DNA from: Falsiroseomonas sp041690465
Lineage (GTDB): Bacteria > Pseudomonadota > Alphaproteobacteria > Acetobacterales > Acetobacteraceae
Direction: 5' to 3'
DNA length: 64,000 nt
Assembly (NCBI RefSeq): GCF_041690465.1
Contig: NZ_JAWLHG010000004.1
Coordinates: 292,843-356,842, forward strand
A program made the translations under genes and the position numbers. The first letter of the stretch is position 1, and every line of letters starts with the position of its first letter. Shown here in pieces: positions 34,335 through 42,509 of the stretch. A model generated the notes under the pieces. The model was not told where the DNA came from, did not search any database, and saw nothing but the letters and a program-made list of their open reading frames with translations.

Positions 34335-35072
34335 ATGAACGAGACAACCGATTTCGGCTTCCGCGAGGTCCCGAAGGCCGAGAAGGCCTCCCTCGTCCGC
34401 CAGGTCTTCGACAGCGTGGCGCCGCGCTACGACCTGATGAACGACCTGATGTCGCTCGGCATCCATCGGATCTGGAAGCGCATCTTCGTCAACGCCATCG
34501 CCGCCTCTCCGCGGGAGACGCTGCTCGACCTCGCGGGCGGCACCGGTGACATCGCCTTCGGCGCGCTGGCGGCCGGCGCCGGCCATGTCATCCTGACCGA
34601 CGTGAACGCGGAGATGCTCGAGGTCGCGCGCAAGCGCGCGCTCGACCGCGGCATCGTGCGCGGGATCGAGTTCGCGGTGGTGGATGCCGAGCGCATCCCG
34701 CTGCCCGACCGCAGCGTGGAGAAGGTCTCGATCGCCTTCGGCCTGCGCAACTGTACCGACAAGGACGCCGTGCTGCGCGAGGCGCGGCGCGTGCTGCGCC
34801 CGGGCGGGCGCTTCCATTGCCTGGAGTTCTCGAAACTGGAGGTCGCGGCCCTCGCCTCGCTCTACGAGAGCTGGAACTTCCGGATCCTGCCGGAGATCGG
34901 CGCACGCGTGGCGAACGACCGCGACAGCTACCAATACCTCGCCGAGAGCATCCGCAAATTCCCCGACCAGACGACGCTGGCCGGCATGATGGAGCGCGCC
35001 GGGCTGGAGCGTGTGGCACACCGCAACCTCTCGGGCGGCATCGTCGCCATCCACACCGGCTGGAGGCTGTGA
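34335..35072 (+). CDS. ubiE: Ubiquinone/menaquinone biosynthesis C-methyltransferase
   Basis: A 245-residue SAM-dependent methyltransferase of ubiquinone biosynthesis. SAM-binding motif I is LLDLAGGTGDIAF (about 63-75). Family signatures are DSVAPRYDLMNDLMSLGIHR near the N-terminus and RVLRPGGRFHCLEFSK. Cytoplasmic or membrane-associated with other Ubi proteins. The stop overlaps the GTG of a small thioesterase (GTGA). In many alphaproteobacteria ubiB follows ubiE; here it does not. Confidence 0.96.
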   Translation: MNETTDFGFREVPKAEKASLVRQVFDSVAPRYDLMNDLMSLGIHRIWKRIFVNAIAASPRETLLDLAGGTGDIAFGALAAGAGHVILTDVNAEMLEVARKRALDRGIVRGIEFAVVDAERIPLPDRSVEKVSIAFGLRNCTDKDAVLREARRVLRPGGRFHCLEFSKLEVAALASLYESWNFRILPEIGARVANDRDSYQYLAESIRKFPDQTTLAGMMERAGLERVAHRNLSGGIVAIHTGWRL

Positions 35073-35494
35073 GCCAGCTCGACCATGTGCGGGCGGCTTT
35101 CGCCCGGCAGGGCTTCATGCGCAACCTGGGCGGCCGCCTGGTGGACCTCGCCGCCGGATGCTGCGTGATCGAGTGCGGCTTTCGCGACGACCTCACCCAG
35201 CATCACGGCCTGTTCCATGCCGGCGTGCTGACCACGCTGGCCGACAATGCCTGCGGCTTCGCGGCGATGTCCCTGCTGCCCGAGGGCGGGGAGGTGCTGA
35301 GCGTCGAGTTCAAGACCAGTTTCCTCCGCCCGGGCGCCGGCATCGCGGCGATCGCGCGCGGCGAGGTGCTCAAGCCCGGGCGGACGCTCAGCTTCTGCCG
35401 AGCGGACGTGCACATGCGCCAGGCGGATGGGCGGGAGGTGCTAGCCGCGACGATGCTCGCCACGATGATGGCGGCGCAGCCGGACCCGCGCTGA
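35069..35494 (+). CDS. PaaI-family hotdog thioesterase
   Basis: A 141-residue single hotdog domain. Its QHHGLFHAGVLTTLADNACG segment matches the PaaI-type active-site helix (H-G-G/A plus Asp), followed by VEFKTSFLRPG. Likely hydrolyses an acyl- or aryl-CoA thioester; the substrate is not inferable. GTG 35069 overlaps the ubiE stop, so it is co-translated with ubiE and occupies the place where ubiB is often found. It converges with the lipoprotein gene with a 10-bp gap. Confidence 0.85.
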   Translation: MSQLDHVRAAFARQGFMRNLGGRLVDLAAGCCVIECGFRDDLTQHHGLFHAGVLTTLADNACGFAAMSLLPEGGEVLSVEFKTSFLRPGAGIAAIARGEVLKPGRTLSFCRADVHMRQADGREVLAATMLATMMAAQPDPR

Positions 35495-35504
35495 GTCCGG
35501 CCCT

Positions 35505-36248
35505 TCAGGCCGGCGGGCGCTGCCCGGCTTCCGGTGCGGGCGCCGGCGCCGTGGCCTCGACAAGTGCCCCCGCGATGGCGCGGGCGAAGGCGTCGCAGAT
35601 CGCCAGCGCCGTTGTCCCCGCCGGCAGCATGACGACCGGCGTGACGAAGGGGGCGGCCGCCCCGCCCCCGCCGACGATCCCGGCTGCGATGCCGCTGCGG
35701 CTGCGCGTCTCGAACCTGGCCGTCAGGGTGCCGAGCCGGGCCGGCCCGCGCAGATCCACCACCATCGCCTGCAGGTCCAGCGCGTAGCGATGACCGCCCA
35801 GGCGTGCGATGCCGATGCCGCCACTGCCGCCGAAGGTCTCGGTTGCGGGCTCCTCCACCGTCGTCTCGCTGCGGTCGCGCACCGCAACCAGCCATTCGAA
35901 GCCGAGTGAGCCGGCGAAGGCCGGTAGCGGGCCATCGGTCAGCGCCGCCTGCGCCACCTCGGCAAGCGCCGCGGCCGTGTCGTCATCGAGCAGTGGCGAT
36001 GGGGAAAGGCCCGTGGGAAGGCTGGCTTGCAGCCCACTGCCGATGCAGTCCCGAAGTGCCAGGGCATGCAGACCGGGCTCGAGCAGCAGCAGGGCAAGGC
36101 GGGCGCGGCGGCCGAGCGGATGCGCGGCATGCGTCAATCCGCCCTTCAGCTCCGGCCCGTAGGCCGCGAGCCGGATCGGGTCGATCGCAAGCACGCAGCC
36201 GGGCAGCAGCAGGAGGGCCAGGCAGCAGGCAAAGGCAAGGCGCGGCAT
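35505..36248 (-). CDS. Putative lipoprotein of unknown function
   Basis: I do not recognise this 247-residue protein. It begins with a lipoprotein leader: MPRLAFACCLALLLLPGC, giving a lipobox LPGC with Cys18 as the modified residue. The mature part is Ala/Gly-rich and predominantly beta-like, with GFEWLVAVRDRSETTVEEP and YALDLQAMVVDLRGPARLG resembling an outer-membrane-associated accessory protein. It ends in a Pro/Ala-rich tail. It is divergent from coaBC and convergent with the thioesterase. The ATG at 36248 is the only start that gives a clean leader. Confidence 0.7.
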   Translation of the reverse strand: MPRLAFACCLALLLLPGCVLAIDPIRLAAYGPELKGGLTHAAHPLGRRARLALLLLEPGLHALALRDCIGSGLQASLPTGLSPSPLLDDDTAAALAEVAQAALTDGPLPAFAGSLGFEWLVAVRDRSETTVEEPATETFGGSGGIGIARLGGHRYALDLQAMVVDLRGPARLGTLTARFETRSRSGIAAGIVGGGGAAAPFVTPVVMLPAGTTALAICDAFARAIAGALVEATAPAPAPEAGQRPPA

Positions 36249-36366
36249 GGCGGCGTTTTCTCCCCCAACCGCGCCATGCTGGGCCGGGCCGCAGCCTGTC
36301 GCCTTGATCCGCGTCATGCGCTGGCCCCTCGCCGGACCCCGCGGCAGGCTGTAGGTTGCACCCGCC

Positions 36367-37554
36367 ATGAGCCTTTCCGGCCGCAAGATCCTCCTCGTCG
36401 TCTCGGGCAGCGTCGCCGCCTACAAGGCGCTCGAGCTGATCCGCCTGCTGCGCAAGGACGGCGCGGAGGTGACGCCGGTGCTGACCGCAGGCGGCGCGCG
36501 CTTCGTCACGAAGGAGGCGCTGGCCGGCATCTCCGGCAGCCGCGTGCATGACGACCTCTGGGCGGCCGAGGCCGAGATCGGCCATATCCGCCTGGCGCGC
36601 TGGCCGGACCTGGCCGTGGCCGCGCCGGCCAGCGCCAACCTGCTGGCGCGCATGGCCCAGGGCATCGCGGACGACCTCGCGACCACCGTGCTGCTCGCCA
36701 CTCGCGCGGTACTGCTCGCGGCACCGGCGATGAACCCCGCGATGTGGGCGCATCCGGCGACGCGCGCGAACATTGCCGCGCTGGCCTCGCGCGGCGTCGT
36801 CTTCGTCGGTCCTGAGGAAGGCTCGATGGCCGAGCCCGAGAGCGGGCTGGGGCGACTCGCGGAGCCGGCCGCGATCCTCGCCGCGATCGAACGGCACTTC
36901 GCCGCCGGGCCGCTTGCCGGCCGCCACGTGGTGGTGACCAGCGGGCCGACACATGAGCCGATCGACCCGGTGCGCTACATCGCCAACCGCAGCAGCGGCC
37001 GGCAGGGGCACGCCATCGCGGCCGCGCTCGCCGCGCTCGGTGCGCGAGTCACGCTGGTGAGCGGGCCGGTCGCCATGCCCGACCCGTCCAGCGTGACGGT
37101 GCGGCGCATCGAGAGCGCACGGCAGATGCTGGCCGCGGTGGAGGCCGCGCTGCCCGCCGATGCCGCGATCTTCGCTGCCGCCGTGGCGGACTTCCGGCCG
37201 GAGGCGGCGCCCACGCAGAAGATCAAGAAGGTCCCCGGCGCCCCGCCGCCGGAGATCCGCCTTGCGCTCAACCCCGATATCCTGGCCAGCATCGCCGCGC
37301 ACCCAACGCAGCGCCCGCGCCTGGTGGTCGGCTTCGCCGCGGAGACCGAGAAGGTCGTCGAGCACGCGCGGCAGAAGCGTGCGCGGAAGGGCTGCGACTG
37401 GATCGTCGCGAACGATGTCTCCGGTGACGTGATGGGAGGCGCGGAGAACGCGGTGCACCTGGTCACCGCGACGGGCGTGGAGGATTGGCCGCGCATGCCC
37501 AAGGAAGACGTCGCGCGCCTTCTCGCCGCGCGCATCGCGGAGGCGTTGTCCTGA
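36367..37554 (+). CDS. coaBC: Bifunctional phosphopantothenoylcysteine decarboxylase / phosphopantothenate--cysteine ligase
   Basis: A 395-residue fusion catalysing two steps of coenzyme A synthesis. The N-terminal FMN-dependent CoaC domain has VVSGSVAAYKALELIRLL, the catalytic-His segment GHIRLARWPDL and PAMNPAMW. The C-terminal CoaB domain (from about 182) has HVVVTSGPTHEPIDPVRYI, NRSSGRQGHAIA, and the late NDVSGDVMGGAENAVHL. Cytoplasmic. It is followed one base later by dut, a pairing common in alphaproteobacteria. Confidence 0.96.
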   Translation: MSLSGRKILLVVSGSVAAYKALELIRLLRKDGAEVTPVLTAGGARFVTKEALAGISGSRVHDDLWAAEAEIGHIRLARWPDLAVAAPASANLLARMAQGIADDLATTVLLATRAVLLAAPAMNPAMWAHPATRANIAALASRGVVFVGPEEGSMAEPESGLGRLAEPAAILAAIERHFAAGPLAGRHVVVTSGPTHEPIDPVRYIANRSSGRQGHAIAAALAALGARVTLVSGPVAMPDPSSVTVRRIESARQMLAAVEAALPADAAIFAAAVADFRPEAAPTQKIKKVPGAPPPEIRLALNPDILASIAAHPTQRPRLVVGFAAETEKVVEHARQKRARKGCDWIVANDVSGDVMGGAENAVHLVTATGVEDWPRMPKEDVARLLAARIAEALS

Positions 37555-37555
37555 C

Positions 37556-38002
37556 ATGGTCGAGGTTCTCGTCACCCGCCTGCCGCATGCGGAAGGCCTA
37601 CCCCTGCCCGGCTACGCCACCGAGGGGGCGGCGGGCATGGACCTGCTCGCCGCCGTGGCCAGGCCGCAGGTGGTCCCGCCCGGCGGCCGTACGCTGGTGC
37701 CGACCGGCCTGCGCATCGCCCTGCCGCGCGGCTACGAGTTGCAGGTGCGGCCGCGCTCCGGCCTCGCGCTCAAGCATGGCATCACGCTGCCGAACACGCC
37801 GGGCACGGTGGACGAGGACTACCGCGGCGAGTTGCAGGTGATCGTGCTGAACGCCGGCACCGAGCCCTTCACCATCGAGCGCGGCATGCGCATCGCCCAG
37901 GCCGTGGTCGCCCCGGTCACGCGCGCAAGCTGGCGCGAGGTGGAGACGCTGCCCGACAGCACCCGGGGCGAGGGCGGCTTCGGCAGCACCGGCACGCGCT
38001 GA
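37556..38002 (+). CDS. dut: Deoxyuridine 5'-triphosphate nucleotidohydrolase
   Basis: A 148-residue trimeric dUTPase. All five motifs are visible: EGAAGMDLLA, RPRSGLALKHG, NTPGTVDEDYRGEL, IERGMRIAQ, and the C-terminal arm TRGEGGFGSTG. Prevents uracil incorporation and supplies dUMP. The start codon lies one base after the coaBC stop, so the two form an operon. Confidence 0.97.
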   Translation: MVEVLVTRLPHAEGLPLPGYATEGAAGMDLLAAVARPQVVPPGGRTLVPTGLRIALPRGYELQVRPRSGLALKHGITLPNTPGTVDEDYRGELQVIVLNAGTEPFTIERGMRIAQAVVAPVTRASWREVETLPDSTRGEGGFGSTGTR

Positions 38003-38003
38003 A

Positions 38004-38395
38004 GCACGTCAACCGCACGAAAGGCGGGCTGCACACCGGCGAGGTCGGCGTGAAGGTCGCCGCGACCGGCTGAGGGACACCTTCGGCGTCGACGGAGAGA
38101 CATCGCGCCCGCGTGGCTGGAGGACGCGCTGCACTGCCACCCCGCCATCACGCAGGCGATCGGCGCGCCGCACCTGCGCCTGGTCGAAGTGCCCCCTGCC
38201 TGGTGTTGCTGACCACCGGCGCCAGGGGCGAGGCCCGAGCAGATCATTGCCGGCCGCCGGGAGAGTTGCGCCGGCGCGCGCATGCCGCGCCACGTGCGCA
38301 GAGCGGACGGCTTCAGACGCACCGGCGTGACCGGCAGCTCCAAGGATCAGAAGTCCAGGTTGCGTGAACTCGCACTGGACGATCTCCGCCTATAA
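38004..38395 (+). pseudogene. Decayed C-terminal fragment of an AMP-forming acyl-CoA synthetase
   Basis: No intact gene spans this 400-bp gap, but pieces of one protein family appear in order in changing frames. First comes GGLHTGEVGV (normally WHTGDVG), then PAWLEDALHCHPAITQAIGAP and LRLVEVP (the ANL C-terminal hinge), then CLVLLTTGA in another frame. Last is EQIIAGRRES...ARMPRHVR...SKDQKSRLRELALDDLRL up to TAA 38393-38395, equivalent to the usual VPRHV...TGKIQK...LREL end. The catalytic Lys region (TGKIQK) is degraded to TGSSKDQK. Several frameshifts and the missing N-terminal two thirds make it non-functional. It ends 15 bp before the TetR gene, which may once have regulated it. Confidence 0.7.
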
Positions 38396-38410
38396 TCCTA
38401 GGAGGCGCCC

Positions 38411-39040
38411 ATGAGCATCCGCAAGAAACCCAGTCGGGCCGCGATCTTCGACCGCAGCCAGGATTACGACGCACGCCGCGCCTCCATTCTCGCCGAGGCG
38501 GCGAGGCAGTTCAACCAGCGCGGCTTCGCGCTCTGCTCGATCGACGCGATCGCCGAGCGCCTGCGCATCACCAAGCCGGCCGTCTACTACTACTTCCGCA
38601 ACAAGCAGGAGCTTCTCTATGAGTGCTACGTGCACGCCTTCGACCTGGCGGACCAGGCGCTGGACCGTGCGACGCTCGATGGCCGCACCGGGCTGGAGAG
38701 GCTGGAGCTCTACGTCCGCGCCTACCTGCTGAACGGCGCCACGCCGGATTCGCACATCGTGCCGCTGCGCGAACAGCGGGCGCTGCCGCCCAACCTCCGC
38801 CAGAGGCTGGACCGCCGCCGGCGCGCCCGGCGCGACCGGCTGCGCGCGCTGGTCGCCGAAGGCATAGCCGACGGCTCGCTCCGCCCCTGCGACCCCAAGG
38901 TGGTGGTCAGCGCCTGGGCCGGTGCGGTCGGCTGGATCCTGGAGAGCTTTGACCCGCGCGGCCCGCTCGGCTTCGGGGAGGTCGCGGAACAGCTCATCGC
39001 CATGCTGCTGCACGGGCTGGCCGCCGAGCGGAAGCCCTGA
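38411..39040 (+). CDS. TetR/AcrR family transcriptional regulator
   Basis: A 209-residue regulator with a strong AGGAGG ribosome site. The N-terminal TetR helix-turn-helix is AARQFNQRGFALCSIDAIAERLRITKPAVYYYFRNKQEL (residues about 34-72, core ITKPAVYYYFRNK). The C-terminal ligand domain contains the helix pattern LREQRALPPNLRQRLDRRRR seen in TetR regulators of acyl-CoA metabolism. Position after the acyl-CoA ligase remnant fits such a role, but no intact target gene is adjacent. Confidence 0.88.
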   Translation: MSIRKKPSRAAIFDRSQDYDARRASILAEAARQFNQRGFALCSIDAIAERLRITKPAVYYYFRNKQELLYECYVHAFDLADQALDRATLDGRTGLERLELYVRAYLLNGATPDSHIVPLREQRALPPNLRQRLDRRRRARRDRLRALVAEGIADGSLRPCDPKVVVSAWAGAVGWILESFDPRGPLGFGEVAEQLIAMLLHGLAAERKP

Positions 39041-39382
39041 GTCCGTACACCTCTGCAACGGCGCGAGCCTGACCACCAGTATCCGCGACCTTTGCCGAGA
39101 CCACCATCACTGTCCGGCCGCGCCGCGCTCCCGCGCCAGCGCCGCGGCGGACATCCTCCGTGGAGAGCGGGTTGAGTTCGCTGCCGCTTGAAAGGATGCG
39201 GCCGCGGATGCCGAAGATACTGTTGTGCGGCACCGGCGGCTCTTGGGCACGCACATCCGCCAGCCGGGCGCGACAGAACGGTCGGACCGGGCCCGCTTGC
39301 CCGCAACCGCGGTCCGCCGGGCATCTGGTGGCAGCCGTCACGCCAGCCGGCGCCATGACCCGAGCCCACTCCTTGTTGCGCT
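39041..39382. other. Gene-free stretch between TetR and isomerase genes
   Basis: These 342 bp separate two convergent genes. No intact gene, tRNA or clear terminator is visible. On the minus strand a frame reads PHNSIFGIRGRILSSGSELN and then VMVVSAKVADTGGQARAVAEVYGL, which looks protein-like, but I recognise no family and see no plausible start. It may be another relic. Confidence 0.4.
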
Positions 39383-40258
39383 TCAGGCGTCGCCAGTAAG
39401 ATCGAGGTAGTCGCGCGCGGCGCGGTCCAGCAACCCATCGAGATCCGGCTGCCCCATCTGATCCCAGAACACCTCGTATTCGATAGCGCCGCCGTAGCCG
39501 GCTGCGTCGAGGTCGCGCAGGAACAGGCCAACATCGGCCGGGCCAGCGGCCAATTCCGCTCGCCGCGGAGCGGTGCCATCGGCCGGCACCGCAAGTCCGC
39601 AGATCTGCACGACCAGGATGTCGTTCGTCGCGGCGGCAATGGTCGGCGTCAGATCCTCGTCCCACCAGGAGTGGTAAAGATCAAGCGTCAGCCCGACCTC
39701 CGGATGCCGCACGGCCAGCGCGCGCGCATGCGACACCTGATTGATGCACCCCTTGGTGCCGAGTGCAATCGGGTGCATCGGCTCCAGCGCCAGGCGCACC
39801 GCGGCCGCGCGCGCCCGCCGCGCCAGCCGTTCCAGACCCTCCGCTGCGCTGGCACGCGCATCGCGCAGCGGCGGCGCGGCGCCTCCTGCGGTAGCGGCGT
39901 GCAACGTCCCGCCAAGGATCGCATTGATCGGCGCACCGAGTGCCTGTGCCGCATCGAACAGCAGATCGTCGAGCGCGGCCTGCGCCGCCGCCGCGGCCGG
40001 GTCGGCGTGCAGCACATATCCCGTGCTGTTGAGCGACGTGCAGGCAAGCCCATGCATGCGCAGCAGATCCGCCAGTGCATCAGGTGGCAGGGCGTGCAGC
40101 GCGCGCGCAGTGAGCCCTACACCGCCGACGCCACGCGCCGCCGCCATGGCACAAAAGCGCTCGATGCCGCAGTCGGGTGGCGCCATGTAGAAGTTGAAGG
40201 AAAGCCGGCGCAGACGCTCCGCCGCTGTCCCGCCGAAAATACCCGATCGCCCCGCCAT
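39383..40258 (-). CDS. Sugar phosphate isomerase/epimerase-like TIM-barrel protein
   Basis: A 291-residue AP-endonuclease-2-type TIM barrel (xylose isomerase-like). Metal-ligand segments include RLALEPMHPI, LTLDLYHSWWDEDL and AIEYEVFWDQMG, with conserved Glu, Asp, His and Glu. It starts 6 bp after the ATPase gene and is the last gene of the hydantoinase/ABC operon. Substrate is unknown; the context suggests an isomerase or racemase step (hydantoin, sugar acid or hydroxypyruvate type) after import. Confidence 0.82.
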   Translation of the reverse strand: MAGRSGIFGGTAAERLRRLSFNFYMAPPDCGIERFCAMAAARGVGGVGLTARALHALPPDALADLLRMHGLACTSLNSTGYVLHADPAAAAAQAALDDLLFDAAQALGAPINAILGGTLHAATAGGAAPPLRDARASAAEGLERLARRARAAAVRLALEPMHPIALGTKGCINQVSHARALAVRHPEVGLTLDLYHSWWDEDLTPTIAAATNDILVVQICGLAVPADGTAPRRAELAAGPADVGLFLRDLDAAGYGGAIEYEVFWDQMGQPDLDGLLDRAARDYLDLTGDA

Positions 40259-40264
40259 CTGATC

Positions 40265-41368
40265 CTAGCTCGACAACAGCACAACATCTGCAGGCGACCA
40301 CTCGAGCCGCACCGTATCACCTTCTGCCAACTCGCGCTCCGGCTCACCGTTCGGTGTGTCCGCCGTCAGCGTCACACCGTCCGCCGCGCGGCAGGTGAAG
40401 CGAAGGCTCGAGCCCATATACGTCTTCTCCTGGATTGTCGCGGCGATGCCACCTTCCGACGCGCCCGGCGGCCTGACGCGCAGCTTCTCGTAGCGCAGCA
40501 CCGCCAGCACCTTGCCGTCGGTGCTTGGCGTCGGCGGCGCATGACCGGTGATGGCCAGACTGCTCGCAGCCTCCGCCTCCGCCAAGCCGTCCTGCATCCG
40601 CCCGGTGAGCCTGGCCTCGATCAGGTTGGCATGGCCGACGAAGGTCGCGACGAAGCGGTTGGCCGGGCGCTCGTAGATCTCTGCCGGCGTGCCGACCTGC
40701 TGCAGCCGGCCTGCGCTCATTACGGCAATGCGGTCCGACATCGCCATTGCCTCGCCCTGGTCGTGGGTTACGAAGACGAAAGTCGCGCCAAGCTGACGCT
40801 GCAGCCGTCGCAGTTCCTCCTGCATCTGCAGACGCAGTTGCAGGTCGAGAGCGCCAAGCGGTTCATCGAGCAGCAGCACGGCCGGGTCATTCACCAACGC
40901 GCGCGCCATGGCGACGCGCTGGCGCTGCCCGCCCGAAAGCTGGTCAACGCGGCGGTCGCCATAGCCCTCGAGGCGGACGAGACGCAGCGCCTCCTCTACC
41001 CGTCGCATCGCCTCGCCGCGGCCCGCGCCCTTCATGCGCAGGCCGAAGCCGACATTCTCGCGCACGCCAAGATGCGGAAAGAGCGCGAGGTGCTGGAAGA
41101 TCATGTTCGTGGGGCGCTCGTACGGGGCGAGATGCAGCACGCTACGTCCCTCGATCAAGATGTCGCCCTCGGTCGGCGCCTCGAAGCCGCCGATGGCGCG
41201 CAGCAGCGTGGTCTTCCCGCAGCCTGATGGGCCGAGCAGCGAGAAGAACTCGCCTCGCCTGATGTCGAGCGAGACGTCGTCCAGCGCCGCGACGCTGCCG
41301 AAGCGCTTCCCGATCTTCCGGATGGAGACGGCGACGGAAGCCGCCGCCTCCCGGTCCTCGCGTGGCAC
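40265..41368 (-). CDS. ABC transporter ATP-binding protein (PotA/spermidine-putrescine type)
   Basis: A 367-residue ATPase. Walker A is GPSGCGKTTLL, the signature LSGGQRQRVAMARAL, Walker B AVLLLDEPLGALD and the H-loop VTHDQGEAMAMSD. A C-terminal TOBE domain (about 290-367) ends LEWSPADVVLLS. The GTG start at 41368 lies 17 bp after the binding-protein gene. It energises the two permeases encoded upstream in the same operon. Confidence 0.93.
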   Translation of the reverse strand: MPREDREAAASVAVSIRKIGKRFGSVAALDDVSLDIRRGEFFSLLGPSGCGKTTLLRAIGGFEAPTEGDILIEGRSVLHLAPYERPTNMIFQHLALFPHLGVRENVGFGLRMKGAGRGEAMRRVEEALRLVRLEGYGDRRVDQLSGGQRQRVAMARALVNDPAVLLLDEPLGALDLQLRLQMQEELRRLQRQLGATFVFVTHDQGEAMAMSDRIAVMSAGRLQQVGTPAEIYERPANRFVATFVGHANLIEARLTGRMQDGLAEAEAASSLAITGHAPPTPSTDGKVLAVLRYEKLRVRPPGASEGGIAATIQEKTYMGSSLRFTCRAADGVTLTADTPNGEPERELAEGDTVRLEWSPADVVLLSS

Positions 41369-41385
41369 GCTCTGCTCCCGTTCGA

Positions 41386-42477
41386 TCAGGCCGCCTTGAA
41401 CCTGCCCCAGGCCTCGATCCAGCGATCCATCGCCGCAGGGAAGGCGTAGCGGTGCAGCGGGATGCCGCGCTTCTCCACGTCGTAGCCGAGCCGCGCCTGG
41501 TCGGCCGCCGAGAAGGAGGCCGCAACATCACCGTTGGTGACGGGGTACTGCGTCTCCTCGCCAAGCTTCCTGCCGAACTCCTCGGACAGCGCAGCGTTGA
41601 TCGCGGCATGCGCCAGATCCACGTTGCGGGAGTCGCGTGGGATGAAGGCCGAGTGAGTGAACACCAGCAGCCCTTCGCGCGGCCAGTTGTTGGTCACGTT
41701 CATGCCCTGCCGCTGCAGCGCGGCACGCATCGGGATCCAGCCGAAGACCGCATCCACCTCGCGCGAGGACATCAGGTTCACCGCCTCGGCAAAGCTGCCC
41801 CAGATGGTGCGGAAGTTGCGCTTCTTGGAAATCAGGAACTGCGTCACGCGGTTGAGGTCCGCCTGCGACATCGTCTCTGGCGAACGGATGCCGAGATGCA
41901 GCGCCGTGAGGCAGATGGACTGGTACGGGTCGTCACGCAGCGCCACCCGGCCGGCGTACTTGTCGTCGAACAGCACGCCCCAGGACTGCGTCAGCGGGTC
42001 GGCCTCGGGGATCTTGTCGCGGTTGTAGACGACACTGTCATAGCCCCAGACCACCGGGAGCATGAAGGTGGTGTTGCCGCGCCTGGTGATCTCGGACTGG
42101 AACAGTGGCGAGATCTTCGTCGCATTCGGGATCTTCGCGAGATCGAGCGGCCGCGCCAGCTCCTGCCCGGCGCGTTCGCGCAGGACCGGCGCCTGGATGA
42201 AGCCGGTGGTGGAAAACATCATGTCGTATCGGCTGGTGCCGCCCGGCGCCATCAGTTTCGCTGCCGTGTCGGTCGGCGAGACATAGGGCAGGTTCTCGAC
42301 GCGGGCGTTGATCTGTCGTTCCAGGATGGCGCGCGCGCCATCGGGCAGGAAAGGGCCGGGCATCACCGCCGTCAGGCGCTGCTGCTGCGCGGCGGCCGGA
42401 TGCGCGCCGGCGGCCGCTAGCGCGGCACCGCCCGCGAGGCCGAGGGCGGTCCGCCGCCCGACTGCATGTTCCATCAT
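41386..42477 (-). CDS. ABC transporter substrate-binding protein (PotD-like, family 1)
   Basis: Periplasmic receptor of 363 residues. ATG 42477 follows GAGGAGGTGA and gives a twin-arginine-like leader (GRRTALGLAGGAALAAAGA, cleavage near AAA-QQ). The polyamine/iron-type fold shows FMLPVVWGYDSVVYNRDKI, SWGVLFDDKYAGRVALRDD and IWGSFAEAVNLMSSREVDA. The ligand is probably not a polyamine given the linked hydantoinase genes; a cyclic imide or N-substituted amino acid is a better guess. Confidence 0.9.
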   Translation of the reverse strand: MMEHAVGRRTALGLAGGAALAAAGAHPAAAQQQRLTAVMPGPFLPDGARAILERQINARVENLPYVSPTDTAAKLMAPGGTSRYDMMFSTTGFIQAPVLRERAGQELARPLDLAKIPNATKISPLFQSEITRRGNTTFMLPVVWGYDSVVYNRDKIPEADPLTQSWGVLFDDKYAGRVALRDDPYQSICLTALHLGIRSPETMSQADLNRVTQFLISKKRNFRTIWGSFAEAVNLMSSREVDAVFGWIPMRAALQRQGMNVTNNWPREGLLVFTHSAFIPRDSRNVDLAHAAINAALSEEFGRKLGEETQYPVTNGDVAASFSAADQARLGYDVEKRGIPLHRYAFPAAMDRWIEAWGRFKAA

Positions 42478-42509
42478 GGTCACCTCCTCTGTTCTGCCTG
42501 TTGTCAAAC

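Noticed and set aside
38391..38396. Perfect TATAAT just upstream of the TetR gene, a tempting -10 box
   Set aside because: No -35 element at 15-19 bp, the implied start site would fall on the ribosome site, and the bases are explained as the last codon and TAA stop of the acyl-CoA ligase remnant.
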